This document shows, one piece after another, positions 1 to 13,292 of a stretch of DNA of 64,000 nucleotides. Each line of letters begins with the position of its first letter. The stretch's first letter is position 1. Origin of the DNA: Montifringilla adamsi (lineage: Eukaryota > Chordata > Aves > Passeriformes > Passeridae); NCBI GenBank assembly GCA_017590115.1, contig JAGGNK010008337.1, forward strand, positions 5,447,609 to 5,511,608. The letters run 5' to 3'. Both the position numbers and the translations under genes were made by a program. Under the pieces are notes generated by a model. The model had not been told where the DNA came from. It ran no database searches and was given only the letters and a program-made list of their open reading frames with translations.

Positions 1-3000
1 GCCACAAGATGGGCAGTGTGGAAAAACTTCCTAGAAAGGGTTGAGAGGGAAAACCAGCCCAGCCCCAAACTGGGACCAGTGAGGTCCCAGCTCGAATCCA
101 GTGTTGTGCAGAAGGGCTTTAGAGGACTACAGGGAGGCGTTCATGGTTCATGGAGGCGCCAGACTGGAGCCCCAGTGGAGCAGCTTCCTCAGGTGGAGGA
201 GTCCCTGCCTCGGGTGCTCAAAGACCCTGTGGATGCCCTGCTGTGTTTCATTCCTAAGCTGAGTGAGATTCCTGGGGCACCAGGAGAGCGTGCTGGGAGC
301 TCAGTGTTCAGGTGCGAACGTGTTTCTTTTCTGTTTAATGGAATTGCCATGAGACAAAAAGGTGAGCACAGCTTCAGGTAACTCCATCGCTCAGTGGGCT
401 GGCACCTTTGTGTGCTGAGAGTGCTTCATCTCCTAGAAAAAACATGCCTTCTGCTTGCAGCCCAGGGTCCCATGTGCTCACCCACGTGTTGAGAAACAGC
501 TTGCAAATCATTATCTGATTGGCATCCAGCCACTAAACTTCCAGTGACCTGCCTGCTGATATTATTCTGTGTGCTGCGTTCTCCTGACATATCTTTGTTG
601 AGCACGTTGTATTGTTTTTGGAATAAATATGAGGGTAAACAGTAAAAACTGCAAACAGCTGCCAAGGATGGAGGTGAAACATAAACTTTGTGGCTGGTGT
701 TGGAAATAGGATCTTTGGTCTGGCTGCCCTCTCTGGAAAGGGGCAGGCTTGCTTGAGCAGTGCCAAAACAAAGCACACTTGACCTTTGCCACTGCTGGAT
801 GCCAGCTCAGAAGGCATTGTATGCAGAATCTGGCTATTTTTGGATCTTGCCCCACAGAGAAAGTGCTGCAGGTGTGTGGCTTGGTATATTTAGGAGGTAT
901 AGAGAGTTTCTGCAGTGGGCTAGGCCAGAGGTTGGTTTTACTGTCCCAGCTCCAGCAGAACTAGTTGCTCTTCAGCAGTTGCATCCAAATTGAGGAGTTT
1001 GATAGGAGTTTGACAGGACCTGTCTCCCATGGGTTAGTCTAATGTGCTTTTTGAATCAATCTAAACTTTTTGGTTTAAACAAATCTAAACCTTTTGGTCT
1101 CTGCAGTGCACTGAAATGCAGCACCAGCATAATGAGTGTTAGCCATCTCTAAAATGGCAGGGAGCTGGGGCAGCCTTTTGTGGCACACAGGGCTCATCAG
1201 ATGTAGGACTGGCAGCCAAAATAAATGAGCAGAGCAGGAATTTTGAAGCTTATCATTCCAGATCTGCCACAATCCAGCTGGGTGAGACTGGGAGAACCCT
1301 TTTGCACGTCTGTTTTGTTCATTTACAAAAGGTGCAGAGTTGATCCTGCTCTCCGTGCCGGGCCCAGCAGAGCGCGGTTGGTTCTTGGGTGAAGCCTCCT
1401 GACTCTTTGCTGAACAGTGAGGATGTTTGCCATGTGTTTTTTGTGTCCTCATGTCCTGTTGTGGCTGGGGAAAGGTCTAACCTGGAAAATGCAGTGAGCA
1501 GGAGTGGCTGATTAGCAAATCCCTGTCATGTCTGTGACGTGACAGCAAGAGGCAGGTTGCTGTTGCTGACTGTACGCTTCTGTGGCACTTGAGGGTGGCC
1601 AGGCATTAAAAGTAAAACTGTAAATTGCACAGTAGGCAGGAAAGGACTAGAAAGAGGTGTGATTTGAGAGTGCTTTTGTAGTCCTAGTGTTTCTCCAGTG
1701 TTTATGAGCTGTTGATTTTTTTGCTTTGAGTGATGGGATCCTAGCAAAGAGTCTGGGGATTCCCTCCGTGGCCTGGTGCCATGAACATGGAAGGTCAGCT
1801 CGGGTAAAGCCTCATTAGGGAGCTTGACAAGCACTGAAATACTGCTTAAATGGAAATTTCAGTGTTAGGGAGTTTGGTTGGTTCTTTCTTCTGTTTGAAA
1901 TATAGCTGTTGTTAGAGATGTTTCAGCCAGACCTGCTCACCCTTGTCCCTGACATGGGAACAGCAAAAGCTTCACAGATCCCTTGCAAACCTTGCCACTT
2001 CCACTTTAAGTGAGCTCATTATGTTTCAGCTTGGCAGCAATAAGAGGAACAACGGGGAAGAGGGAAAAATCTCGGAGTTAAAAGAGATTTCAAAAACACC
2101 TTAGGAAATGTTCCCAGCCAACCACAAACCCTCCCTGGGGATCCTATCCACATATTAGACCTCCAGCTGTGTATATCATACAGCTGAAAAAGGAAAACTT
2201 GGCCTGTGCAGTGCTTGGATGGAGAGCAGGCAGCTGTGGTGGAGTGCCAGAGAGCCTCGTCCTGTGCAGGAAAAGCTGCCCTGCTCAGGGCTGACCTGCC
2301 ACGAGCCAGGAAGCCTTTCAGGAAACTCATCAGAAAATGCATTAGGTGGGGATGGTAATGCCTTCCCCAGGCATCATCCAAGGGCGTGCTGCTTTACAGA
2401 TTAATTCTTTCCCCGTGGCTGGGGCAGAAATATTCTGCTTTGCTGATCAATGGAGCCTTGCTGTGGGAAAAGCACAAAGTGTGTCCTGTTTCCATGGCTG
2501 TGGCACAGTGTCAGTGTGTGCTTTGGGAAGAGTGTTTGCTGTGTGGGATCCAGGGCTCTGTCCCAGAACCTGCACAGTGGGCCAGGGAAAAGTCAGGTGT
2601 GGAAAGGGAAGAGGGAAAATGTGCTTTCCCTGCCTGAGTGCTGGCAGGGGCTAACTCCTTGCACCAGGGTGTCCCTGCTCTGGTTTGGTTAACACTGGGC
2701 AGGGAACTTCCTTCCATCCAGTCACTCTGTACCAATGGAGATGGCTTTGGGTACTTCTGGGGGGTCAGATGCTGCTCTCAGTCTCAACACTGAATTATGG
2801 CATTGACAGCAAGCTGGAGTGTACATCCCAGATTTCCATAGAATAACCCAGCACTGGGATGGGTCACATCCTCTGTCCCTCAATGCCTGAGCTGTATTCC
2901 ATGTCCAGGTCCCCTCCAAGGGGTCTAGACCTCTGAAGCTGTCTTATTCCCAGCTTGCACTGTTGCCCTAGAAATCAGCTAACCCTTTGTATTTAGGGCT

Positions 3001-3740
3001 TCAGGTGGATTAAAGCAGTCAGCAGAAAAACTTCCCTTGGTTTTGGTTTACGCTGGCTGAGCCAAATTATGATAGGGAAATTCTCAGTAAAGAGCTGAAT
3101 AAAATCAGGGCTTTTTGGAGGCAGGAGGGAGGCATTTAACGAAAATAATTTAGTTTTCCATAAAAGCTTTGTGGTTTGAGTCCCATAAAAGCAAGCTTGA
3201 AGGGTTTTTATGGGGGTTTGGAAGGGGTGGGGCTGTTTCTAGTGATGATGCTGAGCCTGGTGGAAACGAGGGAGAGTGTTTCAGTCTGTGAGTGTGCAAG
3301 GCAGTCCCTTGGTTTGGAGCTGCCTTGCCATCTCATGAGTCACTTCACCCCCCTGCCCCTCCGTGCTGCTCCCTGGAGTGACAGGGGTGATGCCTGTGCA
3401 GTGAGAGGATTTGTCAGCTCTTTGCAGCAGTTTTGGGAAATCTCATGGAAAGGAGCCTTAGAGCAAACGGGTATTTCTGATCCAAATACTTTGTCACTTC
3501 TTGCCCAATTCCAGATTTGCAGCTGCCAGCAACTGCTGCGTGCCCTCGTGCAGGGCACGGCCACCCATCATTTTGGAGCTGGTTTTGTGGAGGAATGCAG
3601 GGATGCACTAGTCCTGGCCAGCAGCAGCCTGTTACCCTCCTGGTTTGGTGATCCTTGCTGGGCTCTGTGTCCAGGTGGTCAGCAGAGATGTGCTGGGTCA
3701 CTCTGGTCACTGCTGTTACACTGCAGGTTATGTTCATTAT

Positions 3741-3805
3741 CACAGAATCATGACATGGTCTGGGTTGGAAGAGAGCTCTGAAGGTCACCTAGTCTGACCC
3801 CAGTT
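3741..3805 (-). mobile_element. CR1 LINE, short 3'-tail fragment
   Basis: CACAGAATCATGACATGG is followed by TGGGTTGGAAGAGAGC and an AAGGTCACCTAGTCTGACCC stretch. This is the reverse complement of the CR1 3' end with its octamer-type tail. Only about 65 bp can be recognised, so it is a heavily 5'-truncated copy. Confidence 0.75.
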
Positions 3806-5158
3806 ATGTGGTGTTGAACAGTGGGACCTGGAGGGTGCCTGGGGCTGAGCAGGGGCCTGAGTTACCCAGAGCTAGGGCAGGGAGATGTGGCTTCCTCCAG
3901 CTGTGCTGTCTGTTGGAAGGGGATGTTTGGGTCCATGACCCAGAAACATTCCTGTTTTCCAGCTCTGGAGCTTCTGGGCCTCCTTCAGGAAAGGGTCAGA
4001 GGGTCAGAGCTGGCAGGCTCCTCTACCCAGGAGTGCTTTCCTCTCCTGTTTGCTGCTGGGAATTAACAATGCAGGGAAATAAAGCAGATAGTGTATCTGG
4101 CCATGTTTGTCATGTTCCACAAAATAGCCTGGAGGATTTTCCTGGGTGAAGATCTATGGCTTCCAGTCTCATTAATTAATATTCAGCTGCTCTTTGGTGA
4201 TATTTTGCTTTGCTAAACCTTCCTTAGCAATGTGGCTATGGTTGTTCTGTCAGGGCCTGTAGCAGAGGTACTGTCAATCCCTAGTGCCTGGCAATATCTC
4301 TGCAATATTTCACTTTTTGACCAGGCCAGAAGAAGCACTTTCACGTGTCTGATTATTTCTGCATTGGTGGCAGATTTAGGGCTGTGCCACCCTGTAGGAC
4401 AGCTGTCATTCCTGTCATGGATCTCCTCCTGTTCAACCGTGCCGTGGTTCCAGCAGAGCCCAGGGATGGCCAGCAGTGGTACTGGGGCTGTTTCAAGGGT
4501 CTCTGGGGTCTTGCTGTCATTTAGGGCTGTGTTTGTTTCAACAGCCTTCTTACAGTTTGTTGTTGTTGATGTTTGCACCCTGGTAAGGGTGGTACTGCTC
4601 CTGGTGTTCCTGCTTTGGAGGTGCTTGTGGTTATCTCCAGAAGTTGGTACTGAAGGAATCTAGAGAGAAGGTGCAAAGGCTTTCCATGTGCCCTGAAAAA
4701 ATGTGGCCTTGGGTCACTAGAGAAAAGCTTTCCTGCATATCTTGCCCCTGTCTAATTCCAGTAATTATTTCTTTACCAGGGCCCTGTGTGAGTAGTTCTG
4801 TGCTCATCCCAGATTACAGGAGCATGGATGCAATGCCACTGGTGGTGTTTTCCATATTGTGTTTGCCATGCAGCCTGTCTGCTGAAGGGCTGGGGTTGCT
4901 GGCAGCCAGTTCTAGCAAAGCCTTTCATTGCAAACCCAGCTTGTGGTGTGTTTGGGATGAGGAGTATTCCTCACCACTGGGCATTCTGAGGGCAGCCCTG
5001 AGCACAGGAGTTGTGGCCATTGCCTCTGTTCTTTGGGGCTTTTTTCCTTTCTCAGCCTGCCAGCTGTGCACCGCTGGGCAGGAGGGAGGTGGAGGGGACA
5101 CTCTCCTTGCCCAGACATCAGCAGAGGCACCTTGGTGGTGGAATCAATGCCCTGGAGG

Positions 5159-5337
5159 TACGAGAAAGAGGAGAGTGTCAGGAAGCAGAAAGGAAAAAGA
5201 GATTTGTTTGTTTGGTTTTTTTGGTGCCTGGCTTGCAGGAAGGGCTTACGAGAAAGAGGAGAGAGTGTGTCAGGAGACAGAAAGGAAAAAGAGATTTGTT
5301 TGTTTGGTTTTTTTGGTGCCTGGCTTGCAGGAAGGGC
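5159..5337. repeat. Direct tandem duplication, two copies of about 90 bp
   Basis: Copy 1 is at 5159-5246 (88 bp) and copy 2 at 5247-5337 (91 bp). Both start TACGAGAAAGAGGAGA and end GCTTGCAGGAAGGGC. A purine-rich half is followed by ATTTGTTTGTTTGG. The second half is identical between copies, while the first half differs by a few bases and a 3-bp net insertion. Confidence 0.95.
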
Positions 5338-7124
5338 AAGGTTTGGGCTGTGTTGAGGCAGAAGGGCTGTGGCTCTGCACAGGGGTTACAGAGGCTGCCT
5401 GGCCTTGAGCAGAGCCCCCCAGACATCGTCTGACCCACTGTCCCAGGCTGATGTGCTTTAACCTGCACACTGGAGCAGGAGCAAACTGTGCTGCCCCTTC
5501 CTGTGGAACAGCAGGATTGGTTTGCCATAACCCTTCTCAGCACTCTCTCCTGAACCTTCTTACCCTGTAATAATCTTTTCTGTCTGACTGATGTGGCATG
5601 ATAACTGGGGGGAAGGAAATGAGCTGCATTTTGAGTGTCTTCTTCCAGGTTTTTTGTATAGAGTAAAAGGGACACCTATAAACCCAGGGGGACATCTGAT
5701 GGAATTAGCAGGGGCTCAGAGCTGACACGAGGTGCACTGGAAGGTGCTGGTGCATGCCCTGTTTTCTGCCATGCCTGATGTGTGCCCTGGCACCTCAGTC
5801 TGCTTACAGAGGGGCACAACTGCCTTGTTGCTCATGATTCCTTCCCTCTGCCTTCCCTCTGCACCCACTGTGCTTCCTGGCAAGCCAAATGCATTGGATG
5901 TACAGTAATCCCAGCTTGGTGGCTTTTAAAGCCTCTAAAAACTCAGGCTGTTCTGGCGAATAGAGCAGGAGATTGCCAAGCACCCTCGTGTTGTCATCTT
6001 GTTTTCTCTGAGATGTCCCTGCATCTCACCTGTGTGACAGTGAAGTCTGCTGCTGCCCCCTGTGCTTTAGGAAATACAGTTTAGCCACAGAGATGCCAGC
6101 AGCAGTGTGTAGGTAAAATGTTGTAGAGCTTTTCCTTCACCAACAAAACCTGAGTCAGGACCTGTTTGTTCGCTGCTCTGTTCCTGTGTGGGATATCACG
6201 GCTGTGCTCGCTGTGGTTTGTCCTCCACTTCCCTTGCTGGGGCTGAGAGGGGTGTACAGCCCAAGGAAGAGCCTTGGGTGTGAAGCTGTGAGTGGAAAGG
6301 TGCTGCTGTGGCAGTCCCCTGCAGCGTGGGGCAGGACAGGGCACGGAGGAACTGCTGGCTGCTGTGCCAGTAGTGCTGCTCCTCGGAGAGTGCCGGGGCG
6401 CTCTGGTGTCATTCCAGCCATGGAGCGCCCTGCCATCCAGCAGGTTGTTAGCATGCACAGGCATGCCTTGCCTGGCTCTCAGCAATCCCCTTTTCCCAGA
6501 CCACTGCAGCCACAGGATTCACTGTTTCGTGCCCGCTGACCCAGGGTCTGCCTTTGCAGCAGCGGAGCGCCTGCCCCGGAGCTTGGCAGTGCGTGGTGTC
6601 GTGTTGTGCCCTCGGTCTGCTGCAAACACCCAGAGCTTCCCCTGCTGAAAGGACTCCCAGCTACTCTGCACACACGTCTCTGGATCTCCCCTGGATCCTC
6701 GTCCTGGTTCTGACCAGTAAGAGGTGCTGTGCTTTGGGCCTCTGCATGGCTGGAATGACACCTGGGAATAACGCCCCCAGAGCCTGCATTGGGGTGCACA
6801 GGGTCCCTTAGCAGGTGTGCCCCTGAAATGGCTCATGCAAGGGAGATGAGAGGCCTTTTTAAGGCTGTTTGCAGATTATTGATGGCAGGGAAGTGTAACA
6901 GTTATGCAAAGGTTATGCCACCAAGGGAAACGTGGTATTTAGCTGTGTGATTGCCACTGAAATCCACTGCCCTTCTGGCTAAACCTCCCCAAAGCTCTTT
7001 GAAAGTGTCTGGCATGTGTTCCCCGAGTGTGACACAGCAGTGTATAGGTCAGCAGAGGAAATTAGCCTGGATCATTGTGTGGCTGAGGGAAGCCTCCTCC
7101 TGACAGGATGAATCACTGGGAGCA

Positions 7125-7235
7125 GCTCACAGCCTGGCTGGCTCTCTGCAGCTGCTTCTGGTTCTGTGTCCCCTCTGTGTCCCTGCTCACAGCCTGGCTG
7201 TTCCTGTAGTGTCCCCTCTGTATCCCTGCTCACAT
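7125..7235. repeat. Degenerate short tandem repeats
   Basis: GCTCACAGCCTGGCTG occurs at 7125 and 7185, and a TGTCCCCTCTGT block followed by CCCTGCTCACA occurs at about 7167 and 7210. It is an irregular pyrimidine-rich repeat patch, unlikely to be functional. Confidence 0.7.
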
Positions 7236-10200
7236 CCCGAGCTGGTTTGTGTCCTTTGCTGGGCTGCCTGGCTGTTCCTGCTGCCTGTGCCTTTGCCAGG
7301 TCTCTGGCTCTGTATCTTCAGTGGTACAGTGCTTTTCTGTAGCCTGATGAAACGCAAGGAGATGCCTGCCATCCTCCCTAGCTTTGCTTTAAACGTATTT
7401 TGTCTCCTTGCAGCCATTAAAACTAAAAGCCATATGTTGTGCAAGTGGATTTTTCCTATATTAATGCTTTCAGGGGCTCTGGGCCACTTCTTACAGCAGC
7501 ATGTTTGTGCATTGTTAGGAAGTGGAGTTGGACTGTGAATTTACAATATGAAATGGCTGAAGTTTAAACATTTGCGTTTCCCTGTGGCTCAGGAAGGTCC
7601 CAGTCATAGCTGAGGAGCAAGTTTCCATAGTGGATCATAGGAATCAGCAGTGTCCTGCCCAGGTGTTTGTGCAGCAGGCAACAAGGGACGGCCCTGGTTT
7701 TAATGAGCTGGCTCACAAGCTGTGTGTTGGGACAGGGTGGGATTGATGGATTTTGTGTAAGTCAGGACACAGGAGCAGCACACAGTAAATATTTGGGTCC
7801 AGCAGCTGGAGCTGGTCAGTGCCCTGTGGGAGAGCCTGTCCTGGACCCAGTGGGGTACAGGTGGGTCCCTCATCCCAGGAGTGCATCCAGAGCTGCCAGG
7901 GATGGGAGCTCATGGCCCTGGTCTATGCATGTGCTTCTTTGGCAACATCTGGAATTTGCTGAGTGAGAAGCTACATGCAGTGGGGGATTCTTGTCCGTGA
8001 TGTGACCCTTCTGCTGCTCCAGCCCTGCTGAGAGTAGGTGGAGGCTGTGCAAAATGTGTGTCTGTCTGGCTTCCTCAGGGATCAGCCCTTCACACAGAGA
8101 GACTTTCCTTGAGGATAGGAATGCTGCCTTCTTGTTTTTCCATCTTGGAAGACAGGATGGCAGGAGGGGGAACAGGGTGGTGAGGTGGATGATATTTGAT
8201 GTAAAAGTGGAAGGTATTAAGTAATAAGAGAACATCTGTGGGGTGCTCTTTTTCTGTCTCCAGCTGTAGCTGTAACATCAGCAATGCCAGCGCCACCCTG
8301 ACAAGCTGACCTTTCGATGACACAGGATTTTGCTGTGGAAAACAGAGCTAGGAGGGGTTGCAAGAGGAGAAATAGTTTAAAAGCCCCCACAGATTGCAGT
8401 GCCATGGCTCCCTTCCTTCCAGCTGGCCTGTCCATCCTCAGCTTCCTGCTGGCTGGTGGCACCTCTGAGAGCAGGATCACATCCTCCCTCCTCCTCTGGC
8501 ATGTCTGAAGCTCTGGCGGAGCACAGAGTGAGGTTCTGGGGTGCTCATCAGAGGAGAGGCTGGAGGCACTTCCCCTTAATGCTTCTCATTTGTTGCCTGG
8601 TGAATGTAGGCTCTTCCAGAGTAATGAAGTTGTAAGTGTATCCTCTGGAATTGATTGAAAGACTAGTTCACCGTTTTAAGGTATTTAAAGACTTTAAAGG
8701 CTCTCTCATTTGAAAACATAATCTTATTTTAAGACTCTGGATATTACCAGTGCAATGCTTCCATTTAGGGAGTAAGGGGAGGACAAGAATATAATTGGGA
8801 TAAAAAAGAAAATTAAAAAAGAGCCTAGTAGTGCTTTTGTAAAGCAGATGGTCCTTTCTCCAGCCACATGTAAAAGAGCCTGCCTGTGTGGGGATTTAGA
8901 TTTTAGATTTAATTACAGCTGTCCTTGGAGCTCCCTCTGATTGTTTGAAAGAACAAATTCTTGGGGATCCACTGAAATCAAACCTTTTTTGTGTCCAACT
9001 TTCTCTTGTCATGTGAGGGAGGTGAGGGGGTTCCTCCTTCCTCTCTGCTTCTCCTTTCTTCCAGCTGACTGCAGTGAATGCTTTTTCCATGTCAACACAG
9101 AAAGTGTATAAATGTTTGCATATATAAAACACGTGAGAAACTTAAACCATCGCAGAGAGGAGCTATGCTTTGACTTCTTCTGCATTCTGATTGATCCTTT
9201 AAGGTCCAGAGCTGCCATTGATGATGCCCCAGGCAGCACTGTCACCTGCCATGGGGCTGTGGCCACACGAGTGTCACTGCTGCTGATCTGCAGCCCTGCA
9301 GTGAGCAGGGGGTGTTGCCTGTGTCCAGTGGCCACTGCCACCGAGGAGCTGGGACTCTCCAGCAGGCTCTGCTGAGAGCATCCAGGGGCCTGGAGGGAGG
9401 AGGGATGGATCACTGTCGGTGTGGTCTGGGATACAGCTTGGGGAGAGAAGTCCCACCTTTGGGACAGACCTTCCCGGCAGCCTTGTGTGGTCAAGCTCCA
9501 CGGAGCTGGCCTCATGCACATCATCATTTGGGAACTGACAAGCATGAGGCATCCAGGTGGCAGGAATGATGTGTGTATTGTAGCAAAGCTAATGCTGAGG
9601 CCCAGTGGTAATGCAATGTTCCTTGGGTATCAGTAGCGATGTTCTCTTCTAAAATGGTAATAAAGGGCACATTTGCTTATTAGTAATGAATGTCAAGCCA
9701 TTCACCACCATGAAAATATCCTATTCCCATGACTTTGATAAATAGCTGCTGAAGCTCATGAATTTTTAACAGTAGGCCTATATTTAGGGGCTTTCAGTTT
9801 CTGGGTGAGATGAAAGGCGCTTCGGAGATGGAGTTCTGGAAACGCCTTGTCTTCTGCAACCACTGGTACCTATTTAAAGCCAGTATTGTCTTTCTGATGT
9901 ATGAATAGTATGTTGACATTGATTGATGTGATTTTTATGCTGGAGATTGGGCTCTAAGCCCGCCTGTCACCATAAAGCAAAATGCATGACTGCAGAGGGA
10001 CCTGCTGTGTACTTTGCTTCATCTGCATGTGCTGCGTGTTCGCTTTTCCCCACAGTCATAGAAAAAACTGAGCCACATCTTCTTCTGTGTGGGAACCAGC
10101 TAGGAGGAAAACAGGAAAGCAAAACTGAAATCCATTAGGGGGACCCCAGAGGAAAGGGCAGGACCCAGCTCTGCCATGTGACACAGGACAGAGTAAAGCC

Positions 10201-12330
10201 TGGGTATGGATTTTCCCAAGATCTGGACCCTGGTAGTGCTCACTCTCTGGCTTGGCCCTCTGAGATCCTCCATCAGGGGTGCTCTCCTGGACAAAATGGG
10301 AATAAGAGGAAGAGTGGCACTTTATGGATAATTACAAAGGAGACAAAAATCTCTCGAGCTTCCTGTGCAGTTCAGAGGCTGAGTTGTGGGGAACAGAAAG
10401 TGTGCACTGTCAGGGCTGTGCTGGAGAGCCAGAATCCCCAGTTTCACTGACCTCAGCCCTCTGGGGGCACTGATTCCAAAGGGTGTTGTGACAGCCTTGC
10501 TGTGGGAGTCACATTGCAGCAGATTGAAATCAATTGGAGGTCCTTAGTCAATGCTAATTGCTGGAAAGCAATTAGTTTGTTTAGACAGGGCTGTGGTGGT
10601 TCCCACCCATGGAAGACCTTGCTTGCTGCACCCTCTTTTTTCCACAGCCATCCCCAGTTCCCATCTGACTCTTCTCAGCAGAATGTTGTGTAGTTGCCCA
10701 GACTCTTTTTAGAAATAACGTGGTTCATCCCATTTCTTTGGGACAGCATGTGTCTCAATCTTTGAGATGGTCATTGCCAACAGCATGATGAATGCATGTA
10801 ACACTGAGAAAATTGTTGAAATCTCAGCCTGGAGTAAGGGAATTGCTGGTGGCAGGGTAATAAGTAGGCTTAGAAACCTCCCAGTTGAACCTGTACATGA
10901 TGAACTTCACAGTGCAGTAGCTGAAAAACTGGATTAAATAATTCCCAGACCATTAGCAGGTAACTGGGGAACCTGTCAGGTGTGCAGTTGGTGTGAGCTG
11001 AGGGTCTGAGGTGCGCTTGGAGGAGCAGAGTGGTGTTCAGAAATACCAATGAACTGAAAAAGGAGCTGGAGAAGATGTGATGATGCTGTGAAAGGGCACA
11101 AGTGAGTCCCCTGTGCTGTGGGTTTCAGCCAGGCAGAGATCAGACTGCAGATCTCTTCCAGAAGAGCTGGGCTTGTGGCTGATCCCAAGCCAAGCTGAAG
11201 CCAGAGATGTTGGGATGCCTTGGAAAAGGCTGGCTGTCACCCTGAGAGCCATGCTGCTTTGTCACCTGAAAATCCCTCCCATGCTAATGTTTACACCCCC
11301 AAGAATTCCCTTCTAATGTACTTTTATTGCTCTAGCAAAGTAAAGAATTGCTCTAATTTCCTTTTATGGATGCTTTAGGTAGGTGTAGCATTTTAACCTT
11401 GCAGTCTTGGAATGGAAATTTTCCCTGCCAGTTTTATATGCAAAGAGCTAAATGATGGATGTCTGAAGCCTGGAACTCTCTGATTTGCTAAATATAATTT
11501 TCATAAGATTTAAGTGCCTGGGCACTTTAAGCACCTTGTGTTGGGATGGAAATGGGAAAGGAAAATTGCTTCTGTTGTGGCTGAGAGGGGAAGGGACCCT
11601 GAGTGTCATTTAAGCTTAAATGGAAAATCCTAACACACTCTGGGTCCTGTCCTGTGCTCCCCAGGGTGTCAGGACAGGGGCTCCCTGTCATGGCAGGGCT
11701 GCCCTGCCTTTTCAACCAACTCTTGGCCTCCAGAGGAGACAGGCCATGTGTCCTCATTATCCAGAACTAATCTCCAAATAATGGTAAACACTGATTATAT
11801 CAAAGTAAGAAAATAATGGGATGCCTAATGTAAAATAACAGAGACTGTAATAGCCTTAAGTATTTATACATTCAATGGAGCTTAAAGCATATTAGAGCTG
11901 CTCCACAGATGAGCCTGGACAGTTCAAATGTTGAAATTCATTTGCAGGCAGTAAATCCCTGCCCTGATGGCTTGTGTGAGGCAGAGCCCATGGCAGCCTC
12001 CAGGGGTGGCCTGGAGCAGAGCCTGCTTTCCAGGGGGGCAGTGCTGGGTCTGTGACCTGCCAGGGCTTTTCCATCCTAAAAGGTTCTGTGACTCCAGGAT
12101 CTCTATCCCCCTCACATCCTCCTCTGGCCCAAGATGCTGTCCCTGTGCCACATTCCAGGTGCTCACAGTGGCATCTCCCTGCTGCTTGCCCTTGCAGGGC
12201 TGGTTTTGGCCAGCCCACGTTGAAGCTGCCTTTATTCCTGGATTAAAGTTGTGTTTAAGCCACAACTTTAAACATGTTTATGATAAAATCCAAAAGTTTG
12301 ATTCTTTGCAGAAGGTTGTTTTGGGTTTGT

Positions 12331-12359
12331 TTGGTTTTTTTTGGTTTTTTTTTTTTTTT
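12331..12359. repeat. Poly-T run with GG interruptions
   Basis: A homopolymer-rich low-complexity stretch inside intron 2. No attached SINE or LINE body was recognised. Confidence 0.9.
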
Positions 12360-13045
12360 GGCTTGCTTCAATCCAGGTTCCCAGCCACCCCTGTAATGGG
12401 GCTAAGACTGGAGCAGACAGGGGAATTTGCTCCCCTCCTTTGAACTCATGGCATCCCTGCATCCAGTACTTGGGATGCTGAGGGATTAAAAAGTCCCTTC
12501 TCTTCCCCCCCACCCCAGAAAAGAAGAGAGGTGACAGCAGCATCTCTTCCTTTCCAGGTGGCTTTATAGAAGTGCTTCTTGTAAAGTTGCCTTTTTTGGT
12601 TAGCCTGCCCATGGATATGAGCACAATATAAATATTTGTTACCCAAAATAAAGCTAATGAAAGAGGGACTGTATTCCATTCCAAATCAGAAGAAGTCTGG
12701 GAACTCCAGAATAGCTGTAATTAAGCCAGTAAATTATTAGGAATTTCTGGCAGTTCGTGTGAGGACAGGAACCAGCCAGGGATTTGTTCTTTTGTTGCTT
12801 GGTTTTTGTTCTTCTTTTTGCTAAGAGCCTTCCTTGTACCAGCTATTTCTGACCAGAGTTGTGGCTGATAATGGATCACTTTGCAGAAGCATTGCATTTG
12901 TCAAGGGCAACATCTCTATCCAACACCAACTGTGCTCAGGTCTGTAAGAGTTGTACCACTGGCAGTTCTGCTGATAGCTCCCTGTGCTGCCTCTCGCAGG
13001 GATCAATTGGTGCTCTGGGTGGGGCACAGAGCAGAGCAAAATCTG

Positions 13046-13292
13046 CCACAGAACCCAGAAAGGTTTGGGGTGGAAGGGACGTTAAAACCCATGCAGTGGC
13101 ACTCCCTGTCATGGACATGGACACCTTGCACTATCCCAGGGTGCTCCAAGCTCCATTTAACCTGGCCTTGGACACTGCCAGGGATGGGGCAGCCGCAGCT
13201 TCTCTAGGCAGCCTGTTCCCTGGCCTGGCCACCCTCACAGGGAAGAATTTCTTCCCAGCATCCAATCTACCCCTGCCCTCTGTCAGTTTAAG
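13046..13292 (-). mobile_element. CR1 LINE fragment (3' end)
   Basis: It shows the characteristic antisense CR1 order: GTTTGGGGTGGAAGGGAC, then ACACCTTGCACTATCCCAGG, then CTGGCCTTGGACACTGCCAG, then CAGCCTGTTCCCTGGCCTGG, then AAGAATTTCTTCCCAGCATC, ending near a CTCTGTCAGTTTAA motif. It is about 250 bp and 5'-truncated. The wording resembles CR1 copies common in passerine birds. Confidence 0.9.

Noticed and set aside
3176..3781. Open frame of 201 codons on the + strand
   Set aside because: It ends inside a CR1 tail, resembles no protein I know, and is Cys/Ser/Leu-rich as chance frames in GC-moderate introns are.
4644..5408. Open frame of 254 codons on the + strand
   Set aside because: It runs through the 90-bp tandem duplication, has biased low-complexity translation, no family resemblance and no splice context; it sits in intron 2.
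7125..7235. Possible minisatellite gene or structured RNA in the CTGCTCACAGCC repeats
   Set aside because: The spacing is irregular and the copies few; degenerate pyrimidine-rich intron sequence explains it.
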